NCBI GenBank assembly: GCA_030839105.1
Contig: JAUZEI010000200.1
Coordinates: forward strand, 1 to 12,847
DNA length: 12,847 bases
Reading direction: 5' to 3'
Source: Actinomycetota bacterium
GTDB lineage: Bacteria; Actinomycetota; Acidimicrobiia; IMCC26256; PALSA-610
Shown: positions 7,543 through 12,847 of the stretch, in pieces
Layout of the letters: the number at the start of each line of letters is the position of its first letter
Numbering within the stretch: the stretch's first letter is position 1
Program-made: the position numbers and the translations under genes
The notes under the pieces: generated by a model
Told to the model about the DNA's origin: nothing
Databases searched by the model: none
What the model saw: the letters and a program-made list of their open reading frames with translations, nothing else

Positions 7543-8606
7543 GCCATGACCTCCTGGCGCTCACCGAACTGCTGTGCGAGATCCCGTCGGTGAGTGGTGC
7601 CGAGGCCACGCTCGCCGACGTGGTCGAAGCGCGCTTGCGCGGGGGCGATGCACCGCTGCTCGTCGAGCGCATCGGCGCGAACATCGTCGCCCGGACCCAG
7701 TTCGGTTGCGAGCGCCGGATCGTGTTGGGGGGCCATCTCGACACGGTGCCGGCCAACGGCAACCAGGTCCCCCGCCTCGACGGCGACGTGCTCCACGGTC
7801 TCGGGACCGCCGACATGAAGGGCGGACTCGCCGTGTTGCTGGCGCTCGGCGACGACCTCGACCGCAAACGGCCCCGATTCGACGTGACGCTCGTCTTCTA
7901 CGAGGGCGAGGAGGTGGCCGACGAGTTCAACGGACTGCGCCGGTTGTTCGAGGAGGCGCCCGCTCTGGTGCAGGGCGACCTCGCGATCCTGCTCGAGCCG
8001 ACCGGCGGCTGGATCGAGGCGGGATGCCAGGGCACGATCCACGTACGGGCGACGTTCGAGGGCGTGCGCGCGCATTCGGCGCGGCCGTGGATGGGGTCGA
8101 ACGCGATCCATCGCGCCGCGCCGTTGCTCGAGCGGTGTGCGAACTTCGTTGCGGAGACGGTCGATGTCGACTCCCTCGAGTACCGCGAAGCACTCCAGGT
8201 CGTACGCATCGAGGGCGGCATCGCCAACAATGTCGTGCCCGACCGGTGCACGGTCGTCGTCAACCGTCGCTACGCGCCGTCGCGATCACTGGCCGACGCG
8301 GTCGAGGAGATGATTGCGTTCTGCGCCGAGGCGGGCGCCGATCACGTCGACGTCCTGAATGCGTCGATGGCCGCGCCGCCGAACCTCATGCATCCCCTGA
8401 TCGCGGAGATCACCGGCGTGTACGACCTGCCGGTGCGGCCCAAGCTCGGATGGACCGATGTCGCCCGCTTCGCCGCCCACGGGATCGCGGCCTGCAATTT
8501 CGGGCCGGGCGATCCCGAGCTCGCGCACACTGCGGACGAGTGCGTGGAACGCATCAGTCTCGACGCGTGCTTGGCCTTGCTCGAAGCGTTCCTCGGGATC
8601 GCTTGA
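7539..8606 (+). CDS. dapE: Succinyl-diaminopimelate desuccinylase DapE (M20)
   Basis: DapE is a dinuclear zinc amidohydrolase that removes succinate from N-succinyl-LL-DAP to give LL-DAP, the substrate of DapF. The 355-residue protein has the M20 ligand set in order: H66 in GGHLDTVP, bridging D92 in GTADMKGG, catalytic base E124 and ligand E125 in YEGEEV, E153 in LLEPTGG and H330 in ELAHTADE. A lid or dimerisation insert lies in between. The length and the EPTGGWIEAGCQGT segment fit the gram-positive DapE group. The start is GTG at 7539 in a GTGA overlap with dapD. The open frame upstream belongs to no gene. Other M20 peptidases (ArgE, CPG2) are the alternative, but the dapC-dapD-dapE order decides. 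Its stop lies only 15 bp from the lexA stop on the opposite strand. Confidence 0.92.
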   Translation: MSHDLLALTELLCEIPSVSGAEATLADVVEARLRGGDAPLLVERIGANIVARTQFGCERRIVLGGHLDTVPANGNQVPRLDGDVLHGLGTADMKGGLAVLLALGDDLDRKRPRFDVTLVFYEGEEVADEFNGLRRLFEEAPALVQGDLAILLEPTGGWIEAGCQGTIHVRATFEGVRAHSARPWMGSNAIHRAAPLLERCANFVAETVDVDSLEYREALQVVRIEGGIANNVVPDRCTVVVNRRYAPSRSLADAVEEMIAFCAEAGADHVDVLNASMAAPPNLMHPLIAEITGVYDLPVRPKLGWTDVARFAAHGIAACNFGPGDPELAHTADECVERISLDACLALLEAFLGIA

Positions 8607-8621
8607 ATCCAGAAACGACGG

Positions 8622-9305
8622 CTACATCCGCCGCATCAGCGTGACGAGCTTGCCGTAGATCTGGACTTCGGACGGGTCGAAGACGAGGTCTTCCATCGTC
8701 GGGTTCGAGGGGCGGAGGACGATCTTGTTGCGCTTGCGCAGGAAGGTCTTCACGGTCGCCTCTTCGCCGGGAATTCCCGCGACGACGATGTCGCCGTTGT
8801 CGGCCGACGGCTGCGAGCGGGCGACGATGTAGTCGCCGTCGAAGATGCCCGCGTCGATCATCGACTCACCGCGTACGCGGAGCATGAAGAGGTCGCCGTC
8901 GCCGCACAGATCGGTGGGCACGGGGATCACCTCTTCCACGTTCTCGGCGGCCAGCACGCCGGTACCGGCGGCGACATCGCCCAGGAGTGGCACGTTGCGA
9001 ACGGGACGCCGGTCGATGACCGTGCCGGTGCTCGGCTCGAGCGCCACCTCGATCGCGCGCGGCTTGCTCGGATCGCGGCGGAGATAGCCCTTGTCCTGAA
9101 GAGCCGCGAGGTGGGCGTGGACCGTGGAGGGTGACGACAGGCCGACTGCCTCGCCGATCTCGCGGACGCTCGGGGGATAGCCCTGCTCGCGGGTCTGCGA
9201 GTCGATGAACTCGAGCACCTGCCGTTGCCGGGCCGTGAGCCGGGCGGGCCCGCCGGCGTCGGGCAGCGGGGCTGCGGGGGGCGGGCTGGCCTGGGCGTTG
9301 GACAT
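8622..9305 (-). CDS. lexA: SOS repressor LexA
   Basis: LexA represses DNA-damage genes and cleaves itself when bound to RecA filaments. With the ATG at 9305 the protein has 227 residues. A Pro/Ala-rich N-terminal extension is followed by a winged helix-turn-helix (LTARQRQVLEFI at 23-34, then the YPPSVREIGEAVGLSSPSTV segment at 43-62). The self-cleavage site is A113-G114 in GDVAAGTGVLAAEN. The catalytic dyad is S148 in RGESM and K186 in EATVKTF. The frame stays open to 9401, but that part would cover the operators. The 9305 start lies 7 bp after a TTGCCC-N17-TACCGT promoter, so lexA is probably leaderless. Three LexA-type sites upstream indicate autorepression. It converges on dapE with a 15-bp gap. 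Confidence 0.97.
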   Translation of the reverse strand: MSNAQASPPPAAPLPDAGGPARLTARQRQVLEFIDSQTREQGYPPSVREIGEAVGLSSPSTVHAHLAALQDKGYLRRDPSKPRAIEVALEPSTGTVIDRRPVRNVPLLGDVAAGTGVLAAENVEEVIPVPTDLCGDGDLFMLRVRGESMIDAGIFDGDYIVARSQPSADNGDIVVAGIPGEEATVKTFLRKRNKIVLRPSNPTMEDLVFDPSEVQIYGKLVTLMRRM

Positions 9306-9312
9306 GGAGCGG

Positions 9313-9341
9313 ACGGTAACACGATCACGCGTTCGGGGCAA
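9313..9341 (-). promoter_or_regulatory. lexA promoter, leaderless
   Basis: On the minus strand, -35 TTGCCC (9341-9336), a 17-bp spacer and -10 TACCGT (9318-9313) are followed after 7 bp by the lexA ATG. Spacing is ideal and leaves no room for a ribosome binding site. LexA box A fills most of the spacer, and box B overlaps the -35, so LexA binding should block RNA polymerase directly. Confidence 0.7.
9322..9335. promoter_or_regulatory. LexA (SOS) box A, one mismatch
   Basis: CGATCACGCGTTCG matches the actinobacterial/Bacillus-type SOS box CGAAC-N4-GTTCG with one mismatch (T for A at position 4). It sits between the -35 and -10 of lexA. Its right part, CACGCGTTCG, is identical to that of box C. 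Confidence 0.6.
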
Positions 9342-9352
9342 ACACCCGTTCG
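9339..9352. promoter_or_regulatory. LexA (SOS) box B, one mismatch
   Basis: CAAACACCCGTTCG matches CGAAC-N4-GTTCG with one mismatch (A for G at position 2). It overlaps the lexA -35. Its centre is 17 bp from that of box A and 30 bp from that of box C. Confidence 0.55.
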
Positions 9353-9361
9353 CTTTTCCTC

Positions 9362-9390
9362 TTGACATCGAACACGCGTTCGTCCACCGT
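9362..9390 (+). promoter_or_regulatory. Rightward promoter of the LysM gene
   Basis: A consensus -35 TTGACA (9362-9367) is followed by 17 bp and CACCGT (9385-9390). This differs by one base from the TACCGT -10 of lexA and from a TACCGT before nrdR. LexA box C fills the spacer. The predicted start near 9397 gives a leader of about 60 nt containing AGGAG at 9443-9447, 9 bp before the ATG at 9457. Confidence 0.55.
9369..9382. promoter_or_regulatory. LexA (SOS) box C, perfect
   Basis: CGAACACGCGTTCG is a perfect CGAAC-N4-GTTCG operator, flanked by T on both sides. It lies in the spacer of the rightward TTGACA promoter of the LysM gene and 28 bp upstream of the lexA -35, so it can repress the LysM gene and reinforce lexA autorepression. 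Confidence 0.85.
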
Positions 9391-9456
9391 AGCTGTCTCA
9401 CCTCCCTGCTTTGATCGACTCGTCAGCCACGCCTCTCGTATCAGGAGCAACGACTC

Positions 9457-9873
9457 ATGGCCGCGGTCCTCCAGCTCGAGCCCCGCTACTTCGACCCCGA
9501 AGATCACGATTACCCCGTCACGGCGGGCGCGCCGCTGCGCCTGATCGAGTCCGATCGTCAGTACCGCCCCCGATCGGCGCGCAGCCATCAGCGTGCCGTC
9601 TATCGACGCCGGCGCGTCCTCGCCGCGCTGGTCGGCTTGGGCCTCGTACTGGCGATCGTACGTGCGGGGGCGACGCTCGGCGGGTCCATCGCCGCCCCCG
9701 AGCGTCTCCCGCACGTGCAACTCGTGGTCGTCCAATCCGGCGACTCGCTGTGGTCCCTCGCGCGGCGCGCCGCGCCCGGTAGCGACGTGCGCCCGATCGT
9801 CGACGCGCTGGCGCGCACCCTCGGGACGAGCACCATCACGGCCGGTCAGCAGATCGCCGTCCCTACACCCTGA
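9457..9873 (+). CDS. Membrane-anchored LysM protein, probable SOS division inhibitor
   Basis: This 138-residue protein has a cytoplasmic-looking N-terminus (1-53) ending in a very basic stretch (YRRRR at 49-53). One hydrophobic segment follows (about 54-69, VLAALVGLGLVLAIV), then a short linker and a C-terminal LysM domain (about 88-136) with VVVQSGDSLWSLARRA and TITAGQQIAVP. LysM binds peptidoglycan glycan chains. The gene has a good SD (AGGAG at 9443-9447) and diverges from lexA across three SOS boxes. Small LysM proteins divergent from lexA are known: YneA of Bacillus, and Rv2719c (ChiZ) of M. tuberculosis, which affects cell division or the cell wall. By architecture and position this is likely an SOS-induced division inhibitor. 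No catalytic domain is visible, so enzymatic activity is not claimed. I give no symbol, because orthology is inferred from context only. Confidence 0.85.
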   Translation: MAAVLQLEPRYFDPEDHDYPVTAGAPLRLIESDRQYRPRSARSHQRAVYRRRRVLAALVGLGLVLAIVRAGATLGGSIAAPERLPHVQLVVVQSGDSLWSLARRAAPGSDVRPIVDALARTLGTSTITAGQQIAVPTP

Positions 9874-9874
9874 T

Positions 9875-9894
9875 ATCGAGGGCTGGATCTCGAT
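9875..9894 (+). other. Small hairpin after the LysM gene
   Basis: ATCGAG (9875-9880) pairs with CTCGAT (9889-9894) around an 8-nt loop, immediately after the LysM stop. It is weak and has no T-tract, so it is unlikely to stop transcription fully before nrdR. The 8-mer ATCGAAGG occurs twice further on, at 9905-9912 and 9924-9931, with no known role. Confidence 0.25.
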
Positions 9895-9935
9895 CCGCCT
9901 CGAAATCGAAGGACACACGCGCGATCGAAGGGGAT

Positions 9936-9941
9936 TACCGT
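9936..9941 (+). promoter_or_regulatory. Putative -10 of leaderless nrdR
   Basis: TACCGT, identical to the lexA -10, ends 6 bp before the nrdR GTG start. No SD is placed correctly between them. No -35 resembling TTGACA is visible about 17 bp upstream, so the promoter may be weak, and nrdR may also receive transcripts from the LysM gene 74 bp upstream. Confidence 0.45.
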
Positions 9942-9947
9942 GTTTTC

Positions 9948-10412
9948 GTGCGCTGTCCCTACTGCCGGGCGAACGATGACAAGGTCGTCGACTCGCGCCT
10001 GTCGGAGGAGGCCATCGCCATTCGGCGGCGCCGGGAGTGCCTGGCGTGCGGACGCCGCTTCACGACATACGAGCGCGTCGAGGAGGCCCCGCTACTCGTC
10101 GGGAAGCGGGGCGGCGCGACCGAACCCTTCGACGCCGCGAAGTTGCGGTCGGGCATCGAGCGCTCGGCGTCGGGCCGGCTCGATCGCACCACCGTCGACG
10201 AGTTGGTCGCCGATGTCGAAGAGGAGCTGCGGTCCGTCGGCGGCGAGGTTCCGAGCGACCGGGTGGGCATGGCCGTCCTCGAGCGGTTGCGGGCCCTCGA
10301 TCACGTCGCCTACCTGCGGTTCGCGTCCGTGTACAAGGGCTTCGAGGACCTTGCCGACTTCGAGCGTGAGGTCGGCGAGCTCCAAAAGACCACGGAGCCC
10401 AAGCAGCGCTGA
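9948..10412 (+). CDS. nrdR: Ribonucleotide reductase repressor NrdR
   Basis: NrdR is a zinc-ribbon/ATP-cone repressor that senses ATP and dATP and binds NrdR boxes at ribonucleotide reductase promoters. The 154-residue protein starts MRCPYC with C3 and C6, completes the zinc ribbon with C31 and C34 (ECLACGRRFTTYERVE), and continues into the ATP-cone (about 46-136). This includes PFDAAKLRSGIERS, LDHVAYLRFASVYKGFEDL and a charged C-terminal tail. The start is GTG, placed 6 bp after a TACCGT hexamer, so the mRNA may be leaderless. The direct target, nrdJ, follows 228 bp downstream with a NrdR box in its leader. The lexA–LysM–nrdR neighbourhood is also seen in mycobacteria. Confidence 0.97.
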   Translation: MRCPYCRANDDKVVDSRLSEEAIAIRRRRECLACGRRFTTYERVEEAPLLVGKRGGATEPFDAAKLRSGIERSASGRLDRTTVDELVADVEEELRSVGGEVPSDRVGMAVLERLRALDHVAYLRFASVYKGFEDLADFEREVGELQKTTEPKQR

Positions 10413-10432
10413 GCGGGCCCGCGAGCGCCCGC
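10413..10432 (+). terminator. GC hairpin right after nrdR, possible terminator
   Basis: GCGGGC (10413-10418) pairs with GCCCGC (10427-10432) around an 8-nt loop, beginning at the base after the nrdR stop. Further GC-rich inverted repeats follow, for example CCGGG (10482-10486) with CCCGG (10496-10500). None has a T-tract. Together they may weaken read-through from nrdR into nrdJ, which has its own strong promoter. The rest of 10433-10506 is GC-rich and non-coding as far as I can see. Confidence 0.35.
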
Positions 10433-10506
10433 GCCGGTGGTCGCCGGGCTCTTCGGCGGGAGGCGAGCGGGCCGCCGGTGCCCGGGTCCGAATGGCCCGG
10501 AAAGCC

Positions 10507-10536
10507 TTGACATGCGTGGAATTACAGTGGTGTAAT
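10507..10536 (+). promoter_or_regulatory. nrdJ promoter
   Basis: A perfect -35 TTGACA (10507-10512), an 18-bp spacer and TGTAAT (10531-10536; 5 of 6 with TATAAT) form the strongest-looking promoter in the window. The predicted start is near 10543, giving a leader of roughly 98 nt before the nrdJ ATG. The right half of a perfect palindrome coincides with the -10. Confidence 0.75.
10521..10536. promoter_or_regulatory. Palindrome over the nrdJ -10, unassigned operator
   Basis: ATTACA (10521-10526) and TGTAAT (10531-10536) form a perfect 6-4-6 inverted repeat whose right arm is the -10 hexamer. It does not match the NrdR box consensus. Its centre is 49 bp from that of the NrdR box, which is not the phasing usual for paired NrdR boxes. 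A separate regulator could bind here, or the symmetry may be accidental. Confidence 0.4.
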
Positions 10537-10541
10537 GCACC

Positions 10542-10563
10542 CCCATCTCGCGGTCGAGATGGG
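10542..10563 (+). other. Perfect hairpin at the predicted nrdJ mRNA 5' end
   Basis: A 9-bp perfect stem, CCCATCTCG (10542-10550) with CGAGATGGG (10555-10563), closes a CGGT tetraloop. It starts within a base or two of the predicted transcription start, so the nrdJ mRNA would begin with a stable hairpin. Such structures can protect the 5' end from decay. Confidence 0.6.
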
Positions 10564-10569
10564 AAGCAA

Positions 10570-10585
10570 CCACAACATATGGTGG
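10570..10585. promoter_or_regulatory. NrdR box in the nrdJ leader
   Basis: The 16-mer CCACAACATATGGTGG matches the published NrdR box consensus (acaCwAtATaTwGtgt) at 12 of 16 positions, including CACAA at the left and GGTG at the right. It lies inside a longer inverted repeat, AACCAC (10568-10573) with GTGGTT (10582-10587). It lies about 27 bp after the predicted start of transcription, so NrdR would act as a roadblock unless another promoter is used. I see no convincing second box 31-32 bp away. Confidence 0.7.
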
Positions 10586-10599
10586 TTTAGCTATCGGGG

Positions 10600-10630
10600 C
10601 GGAAGTGAGTCCGAAGCGGGCTCGGAGGGA
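10600..10630 (+). promoter_or_regulatory. nrdJ ribosome binding site with competing stems
   Basis: The SD sequence GGAGGGA is at 10624-10630, 10 bp before the ATG at 10641, and supports that start over the in-frame ATG at 10647. TCCGA (10610-10614) can pair with TCGGA (10622-10626), which covers the first bases of the SD. Alternatively CGGA (10600-10603) can pair with TCCG (10610-10613), which would free it. These are short stems and a switch is speculative. Confidence 0.4.
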
Positions 10631-10640
10631 GACTGACAGC

Positions 10641-12847
10641 ATGGCGATGGCGCCGGAACAGCTCGGGATCGGGATCAACCGGCGCTTCACGCGTCCCGGT
10701 GTCGACCCCTATGACACCGTCGAGTGGGAGCGGCGCGACTCGCGCATCCAGAACTACAAGGACGGCGGCGACGCCTTCTTCCAGGCCGACGTCGAGTTCC
10801 CCACGAGCTGGTCACTGAACGCCACGAACATCGTCGCCCAGAAGTACTTCCGCGGCACCCTCGGCACCGCCGAGCGGGAGTGGTCGCTCCGCCAAGTCAT
10901 CGACCGGGTCGTCGACACGATCGCCAACTGGGGCACGAAGGACGGCTACTTCGTCGACGAGCGGGAGGCCGACGCGTTTCGCGACGAGCTCAAGTTCGTG
11001 CTGCTCCACCAACGGGCGTCCTTCAACTCTCCGGTGTGGTTCAACATCGGGGTGAAGGGTGTGCCGCAGCAGGCGTCGGCGTGTTTCATCCTCGCCGTCG
11101 ACGACCAGATGGACGCGATCCTCAACTGGTATCGGGAAGAGGGCACCATCTTCAAGGGTGGCTCGGGCGCGGGCATCAACCTCTCGAAGATCCGGTCGTC
11201 GCACGAGCACCTGAAGGGCGGGGGCACGGCATCGGGTCCGGTCAGCTTCATGCGCGGCGCCGACGCGTCGGCCGGGACCATCAAGTCCGGCGGCAAGACG
11301 CGGCGCGCCGCCAAGATGGTGATCCTCGACGTCGACCATCCCGACATCGAAGACTTCGTGTGGTGCAAGGCGGTCGAGGAGCGCAAGGCGCGTGCACTGC
11401 GCGACGCGGGCTTCGACATGGATCTCGACGGCAAGGACAGCCACTCGATCCAGTACCAGAACGCGAACAACTCGGTCCGTGTCAACGACGCGTTCATGGA
11501 AGCCGTGCTCGACGACCGGGACTGGAACCTGAAAGCGGTCACGACCGGCGAGACGGTGAAGACGCTCCGGGCCCGCGATCTCATGAAGCAGATCAGCCAG
11601 TCGGCGTGGGAGTGCGCCGACCCGGGCATGCAGTTCGACACCACGATCAACCGCTGGCACACGGCTGCGAACACCGGTCGCATCAACGCGAGCAACCCGT
11701 GCTCGGAGTACATGCACCTCGACAACTCGGCGTGCAACCTCGCGAGCATCAACCTGTTGCACTATCTCGGCGACGACGGCAGCTTCGACGTCGACGGGTT
11801 CAAGCACACCGTCGAGGTGATGTTCACCGCGCAGGAGATCCTCGTCGGTAACGCCGACTACCCGACCGAGAAGATCGCCGAGAACAGCCGGGTGTTCCGC
11901 CAGCTCGGGCTCGGCTACGCCAACCTCGGTGCACTGCTGATGGCCGAAGGCATGCCCTACGACTCCGACGGTGGTCGGGCGTGGGCGGCGGCGATCACGT
12001 CGCTCATGACCGGGCACGCGTACGCGACCAGCGCGAAGACCGCGGCCCGTATGGGTCCGTTCGCGGGCTACGCCCAGAACGAGGAGCCGACCCTCGACGT
12101 TCTGCGCATGCACCGGTCCGAAGCCGCCAAGATCGACGAGGATCTCATCCCGCCCGAGCTGCTGTGTGCAGCACAAGAGGCGTGGGACAACGCGGTCGAG
12201 CTCGGTGAGCGCTACGGCGTGCGGAACTCGCAGGCGACCGTGCTGGCCCCGACCGGCACGATCGGCCTGATGATGGACTGCGACACCACCGGCATCGAGC
12301 CCGACCTCGCGCTGACCAAGGCCAAGAAGCTCGTCGGCGGCGGCACGATGTTCATCGTCAACCAGACGATTCCGCGTGCGCTCGACAAGCTCGGCTACAG
12401 CGCCGACGAGGTCGACAAGATCATCTCCTACATCGACGAGCACAAGACGATCATCGGTGCGCCGGTCTTCAAGTCGGAGCACATGCCCGTCTTCGCCTGC
12501 TCGATGGGCGACAACACCATTCACTACATGGGGCACGTGAAAATGATGGCGGCGGTGCAGCCGTTCATCTCGGGCGCCATCAGCAAGACCGTGAACATGC
12601 CCGAGGAGGCGACCGTCGAAGAGGTCGAGGAGCTCTACCTCGAGTCGTGGCGGCTCGGCCTGAAGGCGGTGGCGTTGTACCGCGACAACTGCAAGGTCGG
12701 TCAGCCGCTCTCGACGCAGAAGAAGGCGTCCGAGAGCGTGACCCAAGAGGTCGAGCGGATCGTCGAGACGGTCATCGTGCAGGAGCCGGTGCGGCAGAAG
12801 CTGCCGAAGATGCGGGCGGCCAAGACGTTCTCGTTCCGGGTCGCCGA
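10641..12847 (+). CDS. nrdJ: Class II (B12-dependent) ribonucleotide reductase NrdJ, 3'-truncated
   Basis: NrdJ reduces ribonucleotides to deoxyribonucleotides, using adenosylcobalamin to make the thiyl radical, with or without oxygen. The frame is open from ATG 10641 to the window edge (735 complete codons), so the C-terminus is missing. That presumably includes the flexible CxxC tail that re-reduces the active site. Visible key residues are: C148 (QASACFIL), the first of the redox pair; N352, C354 (thiyl) and E356 in NPCSEY; C365, exactly 11 residues after C354, the second redox Cys; and PTGTI at 537-541. The NPCSEYMHLDNSACNLASINL segment resembles Streptomyces-type NrdJ. No N-terminal ATP-cone is obvious. 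Allosteric control would then act through the specificity site, and expression through NrdR. SD GGAGGGA at 10624-10630 sets the start. A long open frame on the opposite strand is a coding shadow. Confidence 0.96.
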   Translation, partial: MAMAPEQLGIGINRRFTRPGVDPYDTVEWERRDSRIQNYKDGGDAFFQADVEFPTSWSLNATNIVAQKYFRGTLGTAEREWSLRQVIDRVVDTIANWGTKDGYFVDEREADAFRDELKFVLLHQRASFNSPVWFNIGVKGVPQQASACFILAVDDQMDAILNWYREEGTIFKGGSGAGINLSKIRSSHEHLKGGGTASGPVSFMRGADASAGTIKSGGKTRRAAKMVILDVDHPDIEDFVWCKAVEERKARALRDAGFDMDLDGKDSHSIQYQNANNSVRVNDAFMEAVLDDRDWNLKAVTTGETVKTLRARDLMKQISQSAWECADPGMQFDTTINRWHTAANTGRINASNPCSEYMHLDNSACNLASINLLHYLGDDGSFDVDGFKHTVEVMFTAQEILVGNADYPTEKIAENSRVFRQLGLGYANLGALLMAEGMPYDSDGGRAWAAAITSLMTGHAYATSAKTAARMGPFAGYAQNEEPTLDVLRMHRSEAAKIDEDLIPPELLCAAQEAWDNAVELGERYGVRNSQATVLAPTGTIGLMMDCDTTGIEPDLALTKAKKLVGGGTMFIVNQTIPRALDKLGYSADEVDKIISYIDEHKTIIGAPVFKSEHMPVFACSMGDNTIHYMGHVKMMAAVQPFISGAISKTVNMPEEATVEEVEELYLESWRLGLKAVALYRDNCKVGQPLSTQKKASESVTQEVERIVETVIVQEPVRQKLPKMRAAKTFSFRVA

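Noticed and set aside
9306..9401. A longer LexA starting upstream of 9305
   Set aside because: The extra codons cover the promoter and all three LexA boxes. The 9305 ATG has a well-spaced promoter, and the family normally begins just before the winged helix.
10537..10640. A cobalamin riboswitch upstream of nrdJ
   Set aside because: NrdJ needs B12, so I looked for the conserved B12-box and core of the known riboswitch. None is recognisable and the leader is too short for the full structure.
10812..12746. A 644-codon open frame on the minus strand opposite nrdJ
   Set aside because: It is antisense to a clear NrdJ sequence with all active-site motifs. Long antisense frames are usual in GC-rich coding DNA, and its product is Arg/Val/Asp/His-rich with no recognisable motif.
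1..12847. Mobile element, CRISPR array, prophage or toxin-antitoxin pair
   Set aside because: I saw no terminal inverted repeats with a transposase, no regular repeat-spacer pattern, no integrase and no small paired frames outside the housekeeping genes.

Overview
The window is GC-rich throughout and densely coded, with genes overlapping by 4 bp, GTG starts, and leaderless-looking promoters. Gene content and order point to the chromosome of a high-GC actinobacterium. The order recA–miaB–miaA–dapF–hflX–(dap genes)–lexA–LysM gene–nrdR resembles the recA-to-nrdR stretch I recall from Mycobacterium tuberculosis. An Acidimicrobiia-like lineage is my best guess, but this is inference from style and gene content, not a database match. 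I see no phage, IS element, CRISPR array, rRNA or tRNA. This is a core housekeeping region, not an accessory island.

Layout. (1) 1-966: 3' part of recA, start outside the window. (2) 1063-8606: a run of seven plus-strand genes, miaB, miaA, dapF, hflX, dapC, dapD and dapE. Most neighbours overlap by 4 bp (GTGA or ATGA). A likely internal promoter before dapC has a -10 hexamer that includes the hflX stop codon. (3) 8622-9305: lexA on the minus strand, converging on dapE. (4) 9306-9456: a divergent control region with three LexA-type operators. It serves lexA to the left and, to the right, a small membrane-anchored LysM protein (9457-9873), a probable SOS-induced division inhibitor or cell-wall factor. 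(5) 9948-10412: nrdR, the ribonucleotide reductase repressor. (6) 10413-10640: control region with a strong promoter, a palindrome over the -10, a 5'-end hairpin and a good NrdR box. (7) 10641-12847: nrdJ, the coenzyme B12-dependent class II ribonucleotide reductase, cut off at the right edge.

How the genes work together. RecA and LexA are the sensor and repressor of the SOS response, and the LysM gene is probably an SOS effector that delays division. NrdR and NrdJ control and make deoxynucleotides for replication and repair. DapC, DapD, DapE and DapF supply four steps of the succinylase route to meso-diaminopimelate, used for lysine and peptidoglycan. MiaA and MiaB carry out consecutive modifications of tRNA adenosine 37. 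HflX is a ribosome-splitting or rescue GTPase.

I found no wholly unknown system. The points most worth a second look are: a DapF with Ser where the first catalytic Cys is expected; the three-operator lexA/LysM switch; the layered control region of nrdJ; and the succinylase dap genes, including an E. coli-type DapD, placed inside the conserved recA–nrdR neighbourhood.
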